Origin: Actinomycetospora sp. TBRC 11914
Lineage (GTDB): Bacteria; Actinomycetota; Actinomycetes; Mycobacteriales; Pseudonocardiaceae
NCBI RefSeq assembly: GCF_012933465.1
Contig: NZ_JABBND010000019.1
Coordinates: 62,001 to 126,000, forward strand
Reading direction: 5' to 3'
DNA: 64,000 bases
Part shown: piece by piece, positions 8,679 to 17,411 of the stretch
Layout of the letters: every line of letters begins with the position of its first letter
How positions within the stretch are numbered: the first letter of the stretch is position 1
Position numbers and translations under genes: made by a program
Notes under the pieces: generated by a model
The model's database searches: none
Told to the model about the DNA's origin: nothing
Seen by the model: the letters and a program-made list of their open reading frames with translations, nothing else

Positions 8679-8978
8679 GTGGGCGAACTGCACCGCCGTC
8701 CGCGTCGCGATCCGCGGCGCGATGTGCTCGGCGATGATCGACCGGTGCTCCGGGTCGTCCCGGTAGCGCTCGTAGGCATCCTGGTCGGTGAACGTGGCCG
8801 ACACCGCGAACGCGGCGTTCCCGTCCGCCAGGCCCAGGTCGGTCCCCGCCTGCCAGGCGACCAACCCCTCGAGCTCCCCCTTGTCGATCCAGGTCTGCAG
8901 CCGGGTCCGGATGTCCTCGACGGTCTCCGGCGCGGTGCCCTCGACCCAGCTGAACGTGACGACGTGCGTGACGGCCAT
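8676..8978 (-). CDS. Dabb (stress-responsive alpha/beta barrel) protein
   Basis: A 100-aa dimeric ferredoxin-like Dabb-domain protein. The MAVTHVVTFSW strand, the central LVAWQAGTDLGLADG segment, and the conserved DQDAYERYRDDPEHRSI helix ending near HIAPR are all typical. The ATG at 8978 has AGGA 8 nt upstream. An ATG at 8987 overlaps the gmd stop as ATGA and would add three residues. It is translationally coupled to the gmd-like gene. Dabb proteins range from heat-stable stress proteins to polyketide cyclases; the role here is unknown. Its stop codon is given by palindrome copy 2. Confidence 0.85.
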   Translation of the reverse strand: MAVTHVVTFSWVEGTAPETVEDIRTRLQTWIDKGELEGLVAWQAGTDLGLADGNAAFAVSATFTDQDAYERYRDDPEHRSIIAEHIAPRIATRTAVQFAH

Positions 8979-8983
8979 GGTCG

Positions 8984-10009
8984 TCATCCTGCCAGTGACG
9001 TCACCCCGGACACCGGTCCCTCGAGGGCGGAGAGCTCCGCGTCGACGAGGATCCGGGCGAGCTCGGGCACGAACGTGCGCGGACGCCAGCCCAGCGCCGC
9101 CGCCGCGCCCGACGGGTCGCCGACCAGCGCGTCCACCTCGGCCGGCCGCACCAGGCGCTCGTCGAACCGGACGTGCCGCGTCCAGTCGAGGCCGACGTGG
9201 GCGAAGCAGGCCCGTGCGACGTCCTCGACGGTGTGCGCGGTCCCGGTCGCGAGGACGTGGTCCCGCGGTTCGTCCGCCTGCAGCATCGCCCACATCCCCT
9301 CGACGTACTCGGGCGCGAAGCCCCAGTCCCGGACGGCGTCGAGATTCCCGAGCGTCACGTGGCGCTCGCGGCCCAGGGCGATCCGGGCCGCCGCGCGGGC
9401 GATCCGCCGGGTCACGAACGCCTCCCCGCGTCGCGGCGACTCGTGGTTGAACAGGATGCCGTTGACCGCGTGGGTGCCGTAGGTCTCGCGGTGGGTGCGC
9501 ACCGCCCAGTACGCGGTGAGCTTGGCCAGCGCGTGCGGTGAGCGGGGCCGCATCGGGCCGTCCTCGTGCTGCGGCGGCGGGGTGTCGCCGAACATCTGGG
9601 CCGACGCGGCGTGGAACACCCGGACGTCGAGGTCGATCAGCCGCACCGCCTCGAGCAGGCGGACGGTGCCCAGCCCGGTGACGTCCGCGGCCGCCTCGGG
9701 CTGCCGGAACGACGCGGCCACGTCGGTCTGCGCGGCGAGGTGGTAGACCTCGTCGGGCGCGATCTCGGAGAGCAGCGCGACGAGCCGCGAGGAGTCGGTG
9801 ACGTCGCCCTCGTGGAGCACGAGCCCCGGGCGCCCCTCGTAGGGATCGGCCAGCACGTGCTCGACGTGCGCGGTGGACGCCGGCGACACCCGCCGCGCCA
9901 GGCCGTGGACCTCGTAGCCCTTGGCGAGCAGGAGCTCGGCGAGGTACGAGCCGTCCTGGCCGGTCACGCCGGTGATCAGGGCGGTCCGCGCGTGCAGCGG
10001 GGCGCTCAC
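8984..10009 (-). CDS. gmd: GDP-mannose 4,6-dehydratase homologue with altered catalytic residues
   Basis: A 341-aa extended SDR. Along its whole length it follows Gmd: cofactor motif GVTGQDGSYLAELLLAKGYE (14 onward), NGILFNHESPRRGEAFVTRR, and the DAVRDWGFAPEYVEGMWAML block. The catalytic centre differs. The STSE segment reads ASAQ (135-138), so the base Glu is Gln138. The YxxxK motif reads HALAK (159-163), so the catalytic Tyr is His159; Lys163 is kept. Both codons are clear in the DNA (CAG and CAC). The GTG start has GAGAGGAG 7 nt upstream. It either has a different activity or has lost dehydratase function. No fucose synthase gene adjoins it. Confidence 0.85.
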   Translation of the reverse strand: MSAPLHARTALITGVTGQDGSYLAELLLAKGYEVHGLARRVSPASTAHVEHVLADPYEGRPGLVLHEGDVTDSSRLVALLSEIAPDEVYHLAAQTDVAASFRQPEAAADVTGLGTVRLLEAVRLIDLDVRVFHAASAQMFGDTPPPQHEDGPMRPRSPHALAKLTAYWAVRTHRETYGTHAVNGILFNHESPRRGEAFVTRRIARAAARIALGRERHVTLGNLDAVRDWGFAPEYVEGMWAMLQADEPRDHVLATGTAHTVEDVARACFAHVGLDWTRHVRFDERLVRPAEVDALVGDPSGAAAALGWRPRTFVPELARILVDAELSALEGPVSGVTSLAG

Positions 10010-10109
10010 GTCGGCTCCTCTCTCCCGTGGATACCTCTCGCGGGACGCGGACCGGCCGGCGCCGTGTCGCCACGACCACGGCGATTCACCCGATGCGGGG
10101 GTCACGCGC

Positions 10110-10295
10110 CCAGGAACGAGCCATTGCCACCGCCGAGGCGGCCGGCCCGTCCCGCCCGGCCCACGACCGAGCGGCGCCGTCCCCCCGTCCGACGCCAGGA
10201 ATGTGCCATTGCCACCGTCGAGCTGGCCGGCCCGTCCCGCCCGGCCCACGGGCGAGCGGCGCCGTCCTCCCGTCCGACGCCAGGAATGTGCCATC
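10110..10295. repeat. 85-bp tandem repeat, about 2.2 copies
   Basis: Units start with CCAGGAAYGWGCCATYG at 10110, 10195 and 10280, so the period is exactly 85 bp. The first two full units share GGCCGGCCCGTCCCGCC and GAGCGGCGCCGTCC segments with few substitutions. The third is cut after about 16 bp. It fills the space between the PBP stop and the gmd upstream region. Frames through it are shadow ORFs. No gene seen. Confidence 0.9.
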
Positions 10296-10332
10296 GGCGC
10301 CGCGGGCCGGGGCGGGACCGACCGACGGCTGG

Positions 10333-12594
10333 TCAGCTCGACGGGGCCGCCGGTGGCGCCGCGACCTTCCCGGTCGAGGACACCAGCGAGATCGTCTGCC
10401 CCTGAATCGCCTGGCCGCTGCCACCCGCCGGCGTCTGCCCGACGACGGTGCCCGCCGGGGCCCGGCTGTCGACCGTCGACGTGGTCACCACGAACCCGGC
10501 GTCGCGCAGGTCCGAGGTGGCCTGGGCGAGGGGCCGGCCGATCTCCTGCGGCACCGAGATGCGGTTGCCGCCGGTCACGTAGCGGGGGTCGGTCGGCGGC
10601 AGCGGCAGCACCGGCTGACCCGCCAGGTACTGGTTCATCGCCTGGTAGAAGGTCTGCGCCGGGGTGTTGCCACCGAACAGGTTCCCGGTGGAGCACGACG
10701 TCGGCGGGGTGCCGTTGCAGATCGGGCGGGGACTCGACGAGTCGTCGAAGACGATCGAGGCGGCCGAGACCTGCGGGGTCGCGCCGACGAACGCCCCCGA
10801 CTCCGAGGTCTCGGTGGTCCCCGTCTTCGCCGCCGTCGGGCGGTTCCAGCCCGCGGCCGCGGCGGCCGCCGCCGAGGTGCCCCCGGGCTGGTCGTCCTTG
10901 GACATCCCCGTCATGAGGGTGTCGGCGAGCGGGGCGGGCAGCGCCTGGTGGCAGGCCGTCGCCGGGATCGTCACCGGGGAGCCGGTGGCGTCGGTGACCG
11001 AGAGGATCGGGTTCGGTGGGCACCACGTGCCGTTCGAGGCCAGCGTGGCGTCGACGTTGGCGAGCTCGAGCGGGCTCGTCGGCGTCGGGCCGAGGGTGAA
11101 CGACGCCTGGTTCTGGGCCTTCATGGTGTCCGCCAGCGACGGGCCACCGGGGGTCTCCGGCTTCGCGAGCGACGTCATGCCCAGGTTCACGGCCATGTCG
11201 ACGACCGGCGCCACGCCCGTCGTCTCCTCCAGCTTGACGAACGCGGTGTTGGGCGACTGCGCGAGGGCGTCCTGCAGGGACAGCTGGCCGGGGTAGTTGC
11301 CGTCGTTCTTCACGACGAAGCCGGGGGTCAGCGGCGAGGCGTACCCCGACGGCGGGACCGGCAGGATGTTGGAGATGCCGCCGCCGCCCATGAGGTAGGT
11401 GGCCGAGGTGAAGATCTTGTAGACCGAGCCGGCGCCGAGGTTCTCGGGCTCGGCGGGCAGGTCGTAGGTCGTCTGGCCCTGCGAGGCGTCCAGCCCGTAG
11501 CCGCGGTTCGCGGCGAGCGCGAGGACGGGGTGGCTGGTCGCCCCGGGCTGCACGACGGCGAGGGTGTCGGCCACGTGCGGCTGGGTCGGTGGGACCTGCG
11601 CGTCGACGGCCTGCTTGGCGGCGGCCATCGCGGCCGGGTTCAGCGTGGTGCGCACCGTGTAGCCGCCGGAGCGCAGCTGCTCCGGGGTGATGCCGGCCTG
11701 GTCGAGGTAGTCGAGGACGTAGGCGCAGAAGAACCCGTCGTCGCCGGCGCCGACGCAGCCGTTGGAGACCCCGTGCAGCGGCGCCTGCACCCCCAGCGGC
11801 GCGGCCTGCGCGGCCGCGGCCTGCTCGGGGCTGAGCTCGCCCTGCTGGCGCATCTGGTCGATGACGACGTTGCGCCGGCCGGTGGCGGCCTGCGGGTGGT
11901 TCACCGGGTCGTACGCCGACGGGCTCTGCACCATCCCGGCGAGGAGCGCCGCCTCCGGCACCGTCAGGCGGTCCGGGGTGGTGTTGAAGTAGGTGCGCGC
12001 GGCCGCGGCGACCCCGAACGACTGGTTCCCCAGGTACACCACGTTGAGGTAGCGGGTGAGGATCTCGTCCTTGGACAGCGTGTGGTCGAGCTGCTCGGCG
12101 ACGCGCGCCTCCCGCAGCTTGCGGCCGAACGTCGCCTCGGTGGCCTTGAGCTGCTCCGCCGGCGTCTTGGCCGCGACGTACTCGTCGTAGTTCTTGACGT
12201 ACTGCTCGGTGAGCGTCGAGGCGCCCTGGGTCGAACCGCCCGAGCCGTTGTTGACGACGGCCCGCACGATGCTGCGCGGGTCGAGCCCGGATTCGGAGAA
12301 GAACCGCCGGTCCTCGATGGCGACGATGGCCGCCTTCATCGTCACCGAGATCTGCTGGGACGGGACGATCTGCCGATTCTGGTCATAGAGGTACGCAATG
12401 GGAGCACCCGCGTCGTCGGTGATCGTCGTGATCGAGGGCATGTCGCCGCCCAGCACCCCCGGGGAGGTGTCCTGCGCGCCCTCGATGGCCTGGTTGGACA
12501 GGAGTCCCAGGCCTCCGACCAGCGGAAAGGTGATCCCCGCGATGAGGATCCCCGCGATCACCGTCACGGCCAGCAGCCGCACCTTCGCCGTCAT
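10333..12594 (-). CDS. Bifunctional class A penicillin-binding protein with PASTA domain
   Basis: A 753-aa PBP1/PonA-type enzyme for septal or side-wall peptidoglycan. Order of parts: one N-terminal TM (about 6-33), a GT51 glycosyltransferase with catalytic Glu in IEDRRFF (E94) and QGASTLTEQYVKN, then a transpeptidase with SVYK (S390-K393), SPN (447-449) and KTG (590-592), then a PASTA-like unit (about 680-745) with IGRPLAQATSDLRDAGF. The basic cytoplasmic N-terminus is unusually short (4 residues). ATG start, without a strong Shine-Dalgarno. Monocistronic. The 3' end borders the 85-bp tandem repeat. Confidence 0.95.
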   Translation of the reverse strand: MTAKVRLLAVTVIAGILIAGITFPLVGGLGLLSNQAIEGAQDTSPGVLGGDMPSITTITDDAGAPIAYLYDQNRQIVPSQQISVTMKAAIVAIEDRRFFSESGLDPRSIVRAVVNNGSGGSTQGASTLTEQYVKNYDEYVAAKTPAEQLKATEATFGRKLREARVAEQLDHTLSKDEILTRYLNVVYLGNQSFGVAAAARTYFNTTPDRLTVPEAALLAGMVQSPSAYDPVNHPQAATGRRNVVIDQMRQQGELSPEQAAAAQAAPLGVQAPLHGVSNGCVGAGDDGFFCAYVLDYLDQAGITPEQLRSGGYTVRTTLNPAAMAAAKQAVDAQVPPTQPHVADTLAVVQPGATSHPVLALAANRGYGLDASQGQTTYDLPAEPENLGAGSVYKIFTSATYLMGGGGISNILPVPPSGYASPLTPGFVVKNDGNYPGQLSLQDALAQSPNTAFVKLEETTGVAPVVDMAVNLGMTSLAKPETPGGPSLADTMKAQNQASFTLGPTPTSPLELANVDATLASNGTWCPPNPILSVTDATGSPVTIPATACHQALPAPLADTLMTGMSKDDQPGGTSAAAAAAAGWNRPTAAKTGTTETSESGAFVGATPQVSAASIVFDDSSSPRPICNGTPPTSCSTGNLFGGNTPAQTFYQAMNQYLAGQPVLPLPPTDPRYVTGGNRISVPQEIGRPLAQATSDLRDAGFVVTTSTVDSRAPAGTVVGQTPAGGSGQAIQGQTISLVSSTGKVAAPPAAPSS

Positions 12595-12733
12595 CGACCC
12601 CAGACCCGCTCGAACCGGACAATTCCTGCAGCGGCTTGTTCCGCGTACCGCTCCAGTGTCCCCGCCCGTCGGGAAAGCACTCGTGAGGGCCCGGTGGCGT
12701 GTTCCTCACCGCAACCCGTCGGGCCCCCGCGCG

Positions 12734-13981
12734 TCACCAGCGCACGGGCAGTTCGTGCACCCCGTAGACGGCCATCGTGTCGCGGAACGGGATGTCCTCG
12801 ACGGCGGCGTCGACGCGCAGGTCCGGGAAACGGCGCAGCAGGGCCGGGTAGGCGGCCTGCAGTTCGACCCGGGCGAGCTGCTGGCCGAGGCACTGGTGGA
12901 CGCCGTGCCCGAAGGCGACGTGGTGGTTCGGGCTGCGCTCGACGTCGAGGGTGTCCGGCGCCGGGAACGCCTCGGGGTCGCGGTTGGCGATCTCGCCGGC
13001 CGCGATGACGCCCTCGCCGGCCCGGATGAGCACGCCACCGACCTCGACGTCCTCGGTCGCCGCCCGCCGCCGCCCGATGTGGGTCACGGTGAGCAGCCGC
13101 AGCAGCTCCTCGACGGCACCGTCCACGGCGTCACCGGAGCGCACCCGGGCCGCCTGTTCGGGGTCCCGCAGCAGCACGAGGGTGCCGAGCGCGATCATGT
13201 TGGCGGTGGTCTCGTGGCCCGCGACCAGCAGCAGCAGCCCCATCGACCCGGCCTGCTCGCGCGTGATCTCCCCCGTCAGCACGTGGCGCGCGGCCAGCCG
13301 CCCGAGCAGGTCGACCGGCTCCCACCCCGTGCCGGCCTCCTCCCCCGCCCGCGCCTGCTCCTCCCGCTGCGCCACCAGCCCCTCGAGGTACCGCCGCAGC
13401 TCCTCGGACGCGGTCCTCGAGGCCTCCGGGCTGGACGTGGTGTCGACGATCGTGTGCGAACGGCTCTGGAAGAACGGGTGGTCCGCGTAGGGCACCCCGA
13501 GCATGCGGCAGATCACGAGGGAGGGCAGCGGCAGGGCGAAGGCCTCGACGAGGTCCGCCGGCTGCGGACCCGCCGCCATCGCGTCGAGCAGCTCCTCGAC
13601 CGTCTCGTCGATCATCGGGCGCAGCCGCTTCACGGCCTTGACGCTGAACTCGCTGATGAGCATGCGCCGGAAGAAGGCGTGGTCGGGGTCGTCCATGGCG
13701 ATGAACGACGGCGAGTCCCGGCGGCGCGCGAGCAGGCCCGGCGACGACGGCGGGTACCCGGGAGAGTCCGTGTCGGCGGAGAAGCGCTGGTCGGCGAGCA
13801 CCGCCCGGACGTCGGCGTGCCGGGTGACCAGCCACGGGCGGCTGCCGTCCCACAGCGCCACCCGCCGCACCGGCTCCTCGGCCTGCAGCTCCGCCAGCTC
13901 CGCCGGCGGGTCGAACGGGCACTGCCGGGCCATCGGGTAGGTCGGGTCCTGCGCCTCGCCGTTCTCCAGCACCGTCGTCAC
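12734..13981 (-). CDS. Cytochrome P450 (bacterial class I, CYP105-like)
   Basis: A 415-aa soluble P450. The I-helix oxygen motif is AGHETT (254-259), the K-helix ExxR is EELLR (about 291-295), and the haem loop is FGHGVHQCLGQQLAR with Cys364 as thiolate ligand. The GTG at 13981 is preferred because GGAGG sits 8 nt upstream; a GTG 9 bp earlier is inside that site. No ferredoxin or ferredoxin reductase gene is adjacent, so redox partners must be supplied elsewhere. The substrate is unknown. CYP105-type enzymes often modify xenobiotics or natural products. Confidence 0.95.
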   Translation of the reverse strand: MTTVLENGEAQDPTYPMARQCPFDPPAELAELQAEEPVRRVALWDGSRPWLVTRHADVRAVLADQRFSADTDSPGYPPSSPGLLARRRDSPSFIAMDDPDHAFFRRMLISEFSVKAVKRLRPMIDETVEELLDAMAAGPQPADLVEAFALPLPSLVICRMLGVPYADHPFFQSRSHTIVDTTSSPEASRTASEELRRYLEGLVAQREEQARAGEEAGTGWEPVDLLGRLAARHVLTGEITREQAGSMGLLLLVAGHETTANMIALGTLVLLRDPEQAARVRSGDAVDGAVEELLRLLTVTHIGRRRAATEDVEVGGVLIRAGEGVIAAGEIANRDPEAFPAPDTLDVERSPNHHVAFGHGVHQCLGQQLARVELQAAYPALLRRFPDLRVDAAVEDIPFRDTMAVYGVHELPVRW

Positions 13982-14236
13982 GGCCGCCACCTCCGTTGTT
14001 CGTTGCTTGGGCTAACGATACGAGTGCGGCTTTCTAGACGCCAGCGGAGCGTCGTTGCTTGCATCCAGTGGCAGGAAAGCCCCGTCGTCGCACGGGCGCT
14101 CGCCCGCCGTCGTCGCCCGGACGGCCGTACCGCCCGGCGAGCTCCCCCGTTCGTGCAGCTCGACGCGGTCCCGCCGACTGCGTGAGATCGCAGGGGCCGC
14201 CCGACACCGGAGGCGGCGCGACGGGGGTGGGGGACG

Positions 14237-15889
14237 GTGGCGGCTGGACGGTGCTCGCGCTGCGGCGCGGCGCGGACCGAGGGCTGGGCGTTCTGTCGAG
14301 CCTGCGGCGCGGTCGACATCCCCGCCCCCAGGGCGGCCGCCGACGCCGCGATCCCGGCGCGCGAGCGGCGCGTCGCGACGGCGCACGGCTCCGCGACATC
14401 GGCCCAGACCCCGGCGGCGACCCCGACCCCGGCCGCGACTCCGACTCCGACCCCGACTCCGCGCTCGGGCGCGACTCCGGCCCCGACTCCGCGCCCGACC
14501 CCGACTTCGCGCCCCGCCCGAACCACCGCACCCGGACGCCCCGCACCCCGGCCCGGCCCGCGTCCCGCCGCCGGGCCCCGACGGGTCCCGCTGCGCGACG
14601 ACGCCACCGACCGCCGTGCCCTCCGCGGCGCCATCCCGACCCTCACAGCCGGCACCCCCCGCGACTGGCTCGCCGCCTTTCTCGCCGCCGCCGCGACCCT
14701 CGCCGTGCTGGCGGTCCCCGGGGCCGTGCTCGCCCTCGTCGCCGGCACCGAGTCGCCGACCGGCGGCGCGGTGTCCCCGCTGGTGCTGGTGCCCGTCTCC
14801 GTCGCCCTCGGGGTCGGCGGCTCGGTCGCGGTGCAGCTCGACCTCGGACTGCTCGGCGGCGTGCACAGCGTGGTCGCCGGCACCCCGCTGCTCGCGACCG
14901 GTGTCGCCGTCGCCACCGGCGCCTCGCTCGTCGTCGGCGACGCCCGGCCCGCGGCCGACGTCCCCGCCCAGGCGCTGCGCGCACTCGTGGCGTTCCTGCT
15001 CGGCCTGGCCGGCATCGCGCTCACCGGGCACGCCGTCGCGACCGGCGGCGCGATCAGCGTCGCGGTCCTGCCGACCCTGCTCGGCGGCGCGCTGTGGTTC
15101 TCCGGCGCGCTGGCCTTCGCGCTGGCCTGGCGCCGCCCGGACACCCTGCCGCCCGGGCTGCGCCGCGCCCGCGACGTGCTCGCCGGACCCACCGCCGGAG
15201 CGGGCGCCGTGCTCGGCTCCTGCTGGCTCGGTGGGCTGGCCCTGGTGGTGGCCGGGGCGCTCGCGCGGGCGGGACGCGGGACGGGGACGGCGGGTCTGCT
15301 GCCGGGCGGCTGGTCGGACGCGGCCGGGTCCTCCCCGACGGCGGGCCTCGTCGCGGTCGTCGCGCTCGTCGTGTTCGCCCCGACGGCGCTGCTGGCCGCG
15401 TTCGCGTTCTGCCTCGGGGTGCCGCTGGTCGGGCACGGGCCGACGGGTGACGCCGAGGTCGGCCTGGTCCACCTGCTCGGGTCGGGTCCGTCGTGGTGGC
15501 TGGCGCCGCTGGTGGGGACGATCGTGTGCGCGCTCGGCGGCATGGTCGCGGCGCTGCACGCGCCGTCCCCCGACGCGGCCGTCCGCCGCGGCTGGGCGCT
15601 GGGCCCGGCCCTGGCCGTAGGGCTCGGCCTCCTCACGGTGGTCACCGCGCTGTCCGCGGGGCCGTTCGGCGTCGAGCTCGACCTCGCGCCGGCCGTGGTG
15701 CTCGGGCTGGGCTGGGGCGCGGTCGGCGGGCTCCTCGGCGCCGTGGTGGCGCCCGGTCTGCCGCCCGCCCTGCGGCAGGGTCGGCTGGGCGGCTCCCCCA
15801 CCGGCCAGGTGGTCGGCGTGCTCGTCGTCGTGGGCTTCCTCGGCGCCGCGCTCGTGATCGGCTTCGCCGCGGCGGCCAACATCACCTGA
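14237..15889 (+). CDS. Zinc-ribbon polytopic membrane protein with Thr-Pro linker
   Basis: A 550-aa protein with no clear enzymatic family. Residues 1-30 hold a zinc ribbon with two CxxCG-type knuckles (CSRCG and CRACG). Next is a low-complexity Pro/Thr/Ala linker (about 55-110) with PTPAATPTPTPTP-like repeats. From about 143 there are some ten hydrophobic helices in pairs, with Gly-rich turns. The DNA of the linker is itself a degenerate GACCCCGACTCCG repeat (14400-14520), so it is probably length-variable. It resembles the large uncharacterised membrane proteins of streptomycetes. GTG start after GGGGGTGGGGGAC. Function unknown. Confidence 0.75.
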   Translation: MAAGRCSRCGAARTEGWAFCRACGAVDIPAPRAAADAAIPARERRVATAHGSATSAQTPAATPTPAATPTPTPTPRSGATPAPTPRPTPTSRPARTTAPGRPAPRPGPRPAAGPRRVPLRDDATDRRALRGAIPTLTAGTPRDWLAAFLAAAATLAVLAVPGAVLALVAGTESPTGGAVSPLVLVPVSVALGVGGSVAVQLDLGLLGGVHSVVAGTPLLATGVAVATGASLVVGDARPAADVPAQALRALVAFLLGLAGIALTGHAVATGGAISVAVLPTLLGGALWFSGALAFALAWRRPDTLPPGLRRARDVLAGPTAGAGAVLGSCWLGGLALVVAGALARAGRGTGTAGLLPGGWSDAAGSSPTAGLVAVVALVVFAPTALLAAFAFCLGVPLVGHGPTGDAEVGLVHLLGSGPSWWLAPLVGTIVCALGGMVAALHAPSPDAAVRRGWALGPALAVGLGLLTVVTALSAGPFGVELDLAPAVVLGLGWGAVGGLLGAVVAPGLPPALRQGRLGGSPTGQVVGVLVVVGFLGAALVIGFAAAANIT

Positions 15890-15992
15890 GTTCCTCGTCC
15901 GTTCGGGTGGTCCTCGTAACGGCCGGATGCCGCAGGGCGACGACCGGGGCGACACGCTTCGTCGGGGAGCGTCGAGGTTCTCGGGGGAAACC

Positions 15993-16247
15993 ATGATCAG
16001 CACCGTCGTCGTCGGGACCGCCGCGCTGGGCGCCTGGCTCGTCGCACCATTCGTCGCGATGGCCCGCCAGGGCACGCTGGACGACCAGACCCGCGCCGCG
16101 ATGCGCGAGGAGGGCCTGCGCGCCGAGGCGATCCGCCGGGCGCGTCACCGCGAGGCGCTCGTCGCCGCCGCCGCCCTCGAGATCCCCGCTCCGCGCGGGG
16201 CCGAGCATGACGCCCTGCCGCGGCGCAGCGCCCTCGTCGGCGTCTGA
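15993..16247 (+). CDS. Small single-TM protein
   Basis: An 84-aa protein: one N-terminal TM helix (ISTVVVGTAALGAWLVAPFVAM, about residues 2-23) followed by a basic/acidic amphipathic helix (DDQTRAAMREEGLRAEAIRRARHREAL). Start ATG 15993 chosen because GGGGG lies 6 nt upstream; the open frame extends 66 bp further without a ribosome site. No family recognised. It stands alone between the zinc-ribbon protein and the patatin gene. Confidence 0.6.
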   Translation: MISTVVVGTAALGAWLVAPFVAMARQGTLDDQTRAAMREEGLRAEAIRRARHREALVAAAALEIPAPRGAEHDALPRRSALVGV

Positions 16248-16352
16248 CCGCGGCACTCCCCGCCCGGGAAGACCGCGCCCCAAGGAGGCGCACCGCGCCC
16301 CGAGGGGAGGTCCGCGGTGGTGACGCGGGACGGAGGGGGATGATCGAGGGCG

Positions 16353-17363
16353 ATGCGTGCTGACCTGGTTCTCGAGGGCGGCGGGGTGAAGGGGATCGGC
16401 CTCGCCGGGGCCGTCGCGGCGGTCACCGACGCCGGCTACGTCCCGCAGCGCATCTCCGGGACGTCGGCCGGCGCACTGGTCGGCGCGATCGCGGCGGCGG
16501 GGGCGCGCGGGACGGAGCTCGGCGAGATCCTGCGCCGGCTCGACTTCCGGGCGGTCGCCGACCGGCACGGCCTCGGCCTCGTGCCGCTGATCGGCCCCGG
16601 GCTCGCGCTGCTCTCGGGCTCCGGGCTCTACCGCGGTGGGTACCTGCTGGACTGGATCACCGACGAGCTCGCGGCGCTGGGCGTGCACACGTGGCGCGAC
16701 CTGCGCCTCGACGACCCGTCGCTGCCGCCCGAGCAGCGCTACCGCCTCGTCGTCACCTGCTCGGACCTCACCCTGGGGCAGCTCGTCCGCTTCCCGTGGG
16801 ACTACCGCAGCGTCTACGGGCTCGACCCCGACTCGCAGCCGGTCGCCGACGCCGTCCGCGCCTCGATGGCCATCCCCTTCCTCTTCGAGCCGACGACGCT
16901 GACCCACGCCGACCCCGCGGTGACCTCCACGCTGGTCGACGGCGGGCTGCTCTCGAACTTCCCCATCGACTCGCTCGACCGCACCGACGGCGCGGCCCCC
17001 GCCTGGCCGACGTTCGGGGTGACGATCACGACGGCGCCCAAGCCCGGCATCGGCGACCGGGTCGCCCTCTTCCACACCCGGATGTTCGACTGGCCGCAGC
17101 CCACGGCGCTCCGGCTGCTCGAGCAGCTCCTGACGACCATGATCCTCGGCCGCGACCAGGCCTACCTGAACCGGCCGTGGGTGCAGGCCCGCACGATCCA
17201 CGTCGAGGCGGGCGAGGTCGGCCTGCTCGACTTCGGGATCACGCAGGCGCGCCGCGACGCCCTCTACCAGCGGGGGTACGACGCGGCCTCGGGCTTCCTG
17301 GCGGCCTTCGACTGGGACGCGTACCGCGAGCGGTTCCGGGGCGAGGTGCCCGCGGCGGGGTAG
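16353..17363 (+). CDS. Patatin-like phospholipase
   Basis: A 336-aa lipid acyl hydrolase with the Ser-Asp dyad of the patatin family: oxyanion loop EGGGVKGIG (8-16), nucleophile Ser38 in GTSAG, and Asp196 in VDGGLLSNFP. RASMAIPFLFEP, shortly before the DGG, is typical of bacterial patatins. No signal peptide, so it acts in the cytosol or is exported by another route. ATG start with a modest GGGGGATGATCGAGGGCG leader. It converges on the XRE regulator. Likely substrate: phospholipid or other acyl ester. Confidence 0.92.
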   Translation: MRADLVLEGGGVKGIGLAGAVAAVTDAGYVPQRISGTSAGALVGAIAAAGARGTELGEILRRLDFRAVADRHGLGLVPLIGPGLALLSGSGLYRGGYLLDWITDELAALGVHTWRDLRLDDPSLPPEQRYRLVVTCSDLTLGQLVRFPWDYRSVYGLDPDSQPVADAVRASMAIPFLFEPTTLTHADPAVTSTLVDGGLLSNFPIDSLDRTDGAAPAWPTFGVTITTAPKPGIGDRVALFHTRMFDWPQPTALRLLEQLLTTMILGRDQAYLNRPWVQARTIHVEAGEVGLLDFGITQARRDALYQRGYDAASGFLAAFDWDAYRERFRGEVPAAG

Positions 17364-17411
17364 TCCCCGCAGTCGCGGGCGGCCAGGTCACCGGCGCTCC
17401 GACGTCCGGTC

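Noticed and set aside
10110-10295. Possible CRISPR array
   Set aside because: Direct tandem repeat with an 85-bp period and no distinct spacers; no cas genes nearby.
10027-13008. Long plus-strand open frame of 993 codons
   Set aside because: Antisense shadow of the PBP and gmd genes. Arg/Gly/Val-rich composition without motifs; typical of GC-rich wobble frames.
13978-16075. Minus-strand frames of over 600 codons opposite the zinc-ribbon protein
   Set aside because: Low-complexity Ser/Arg/Pro or Gly/Arg-rich shadows of the plus-strand membrane protein; no domain.
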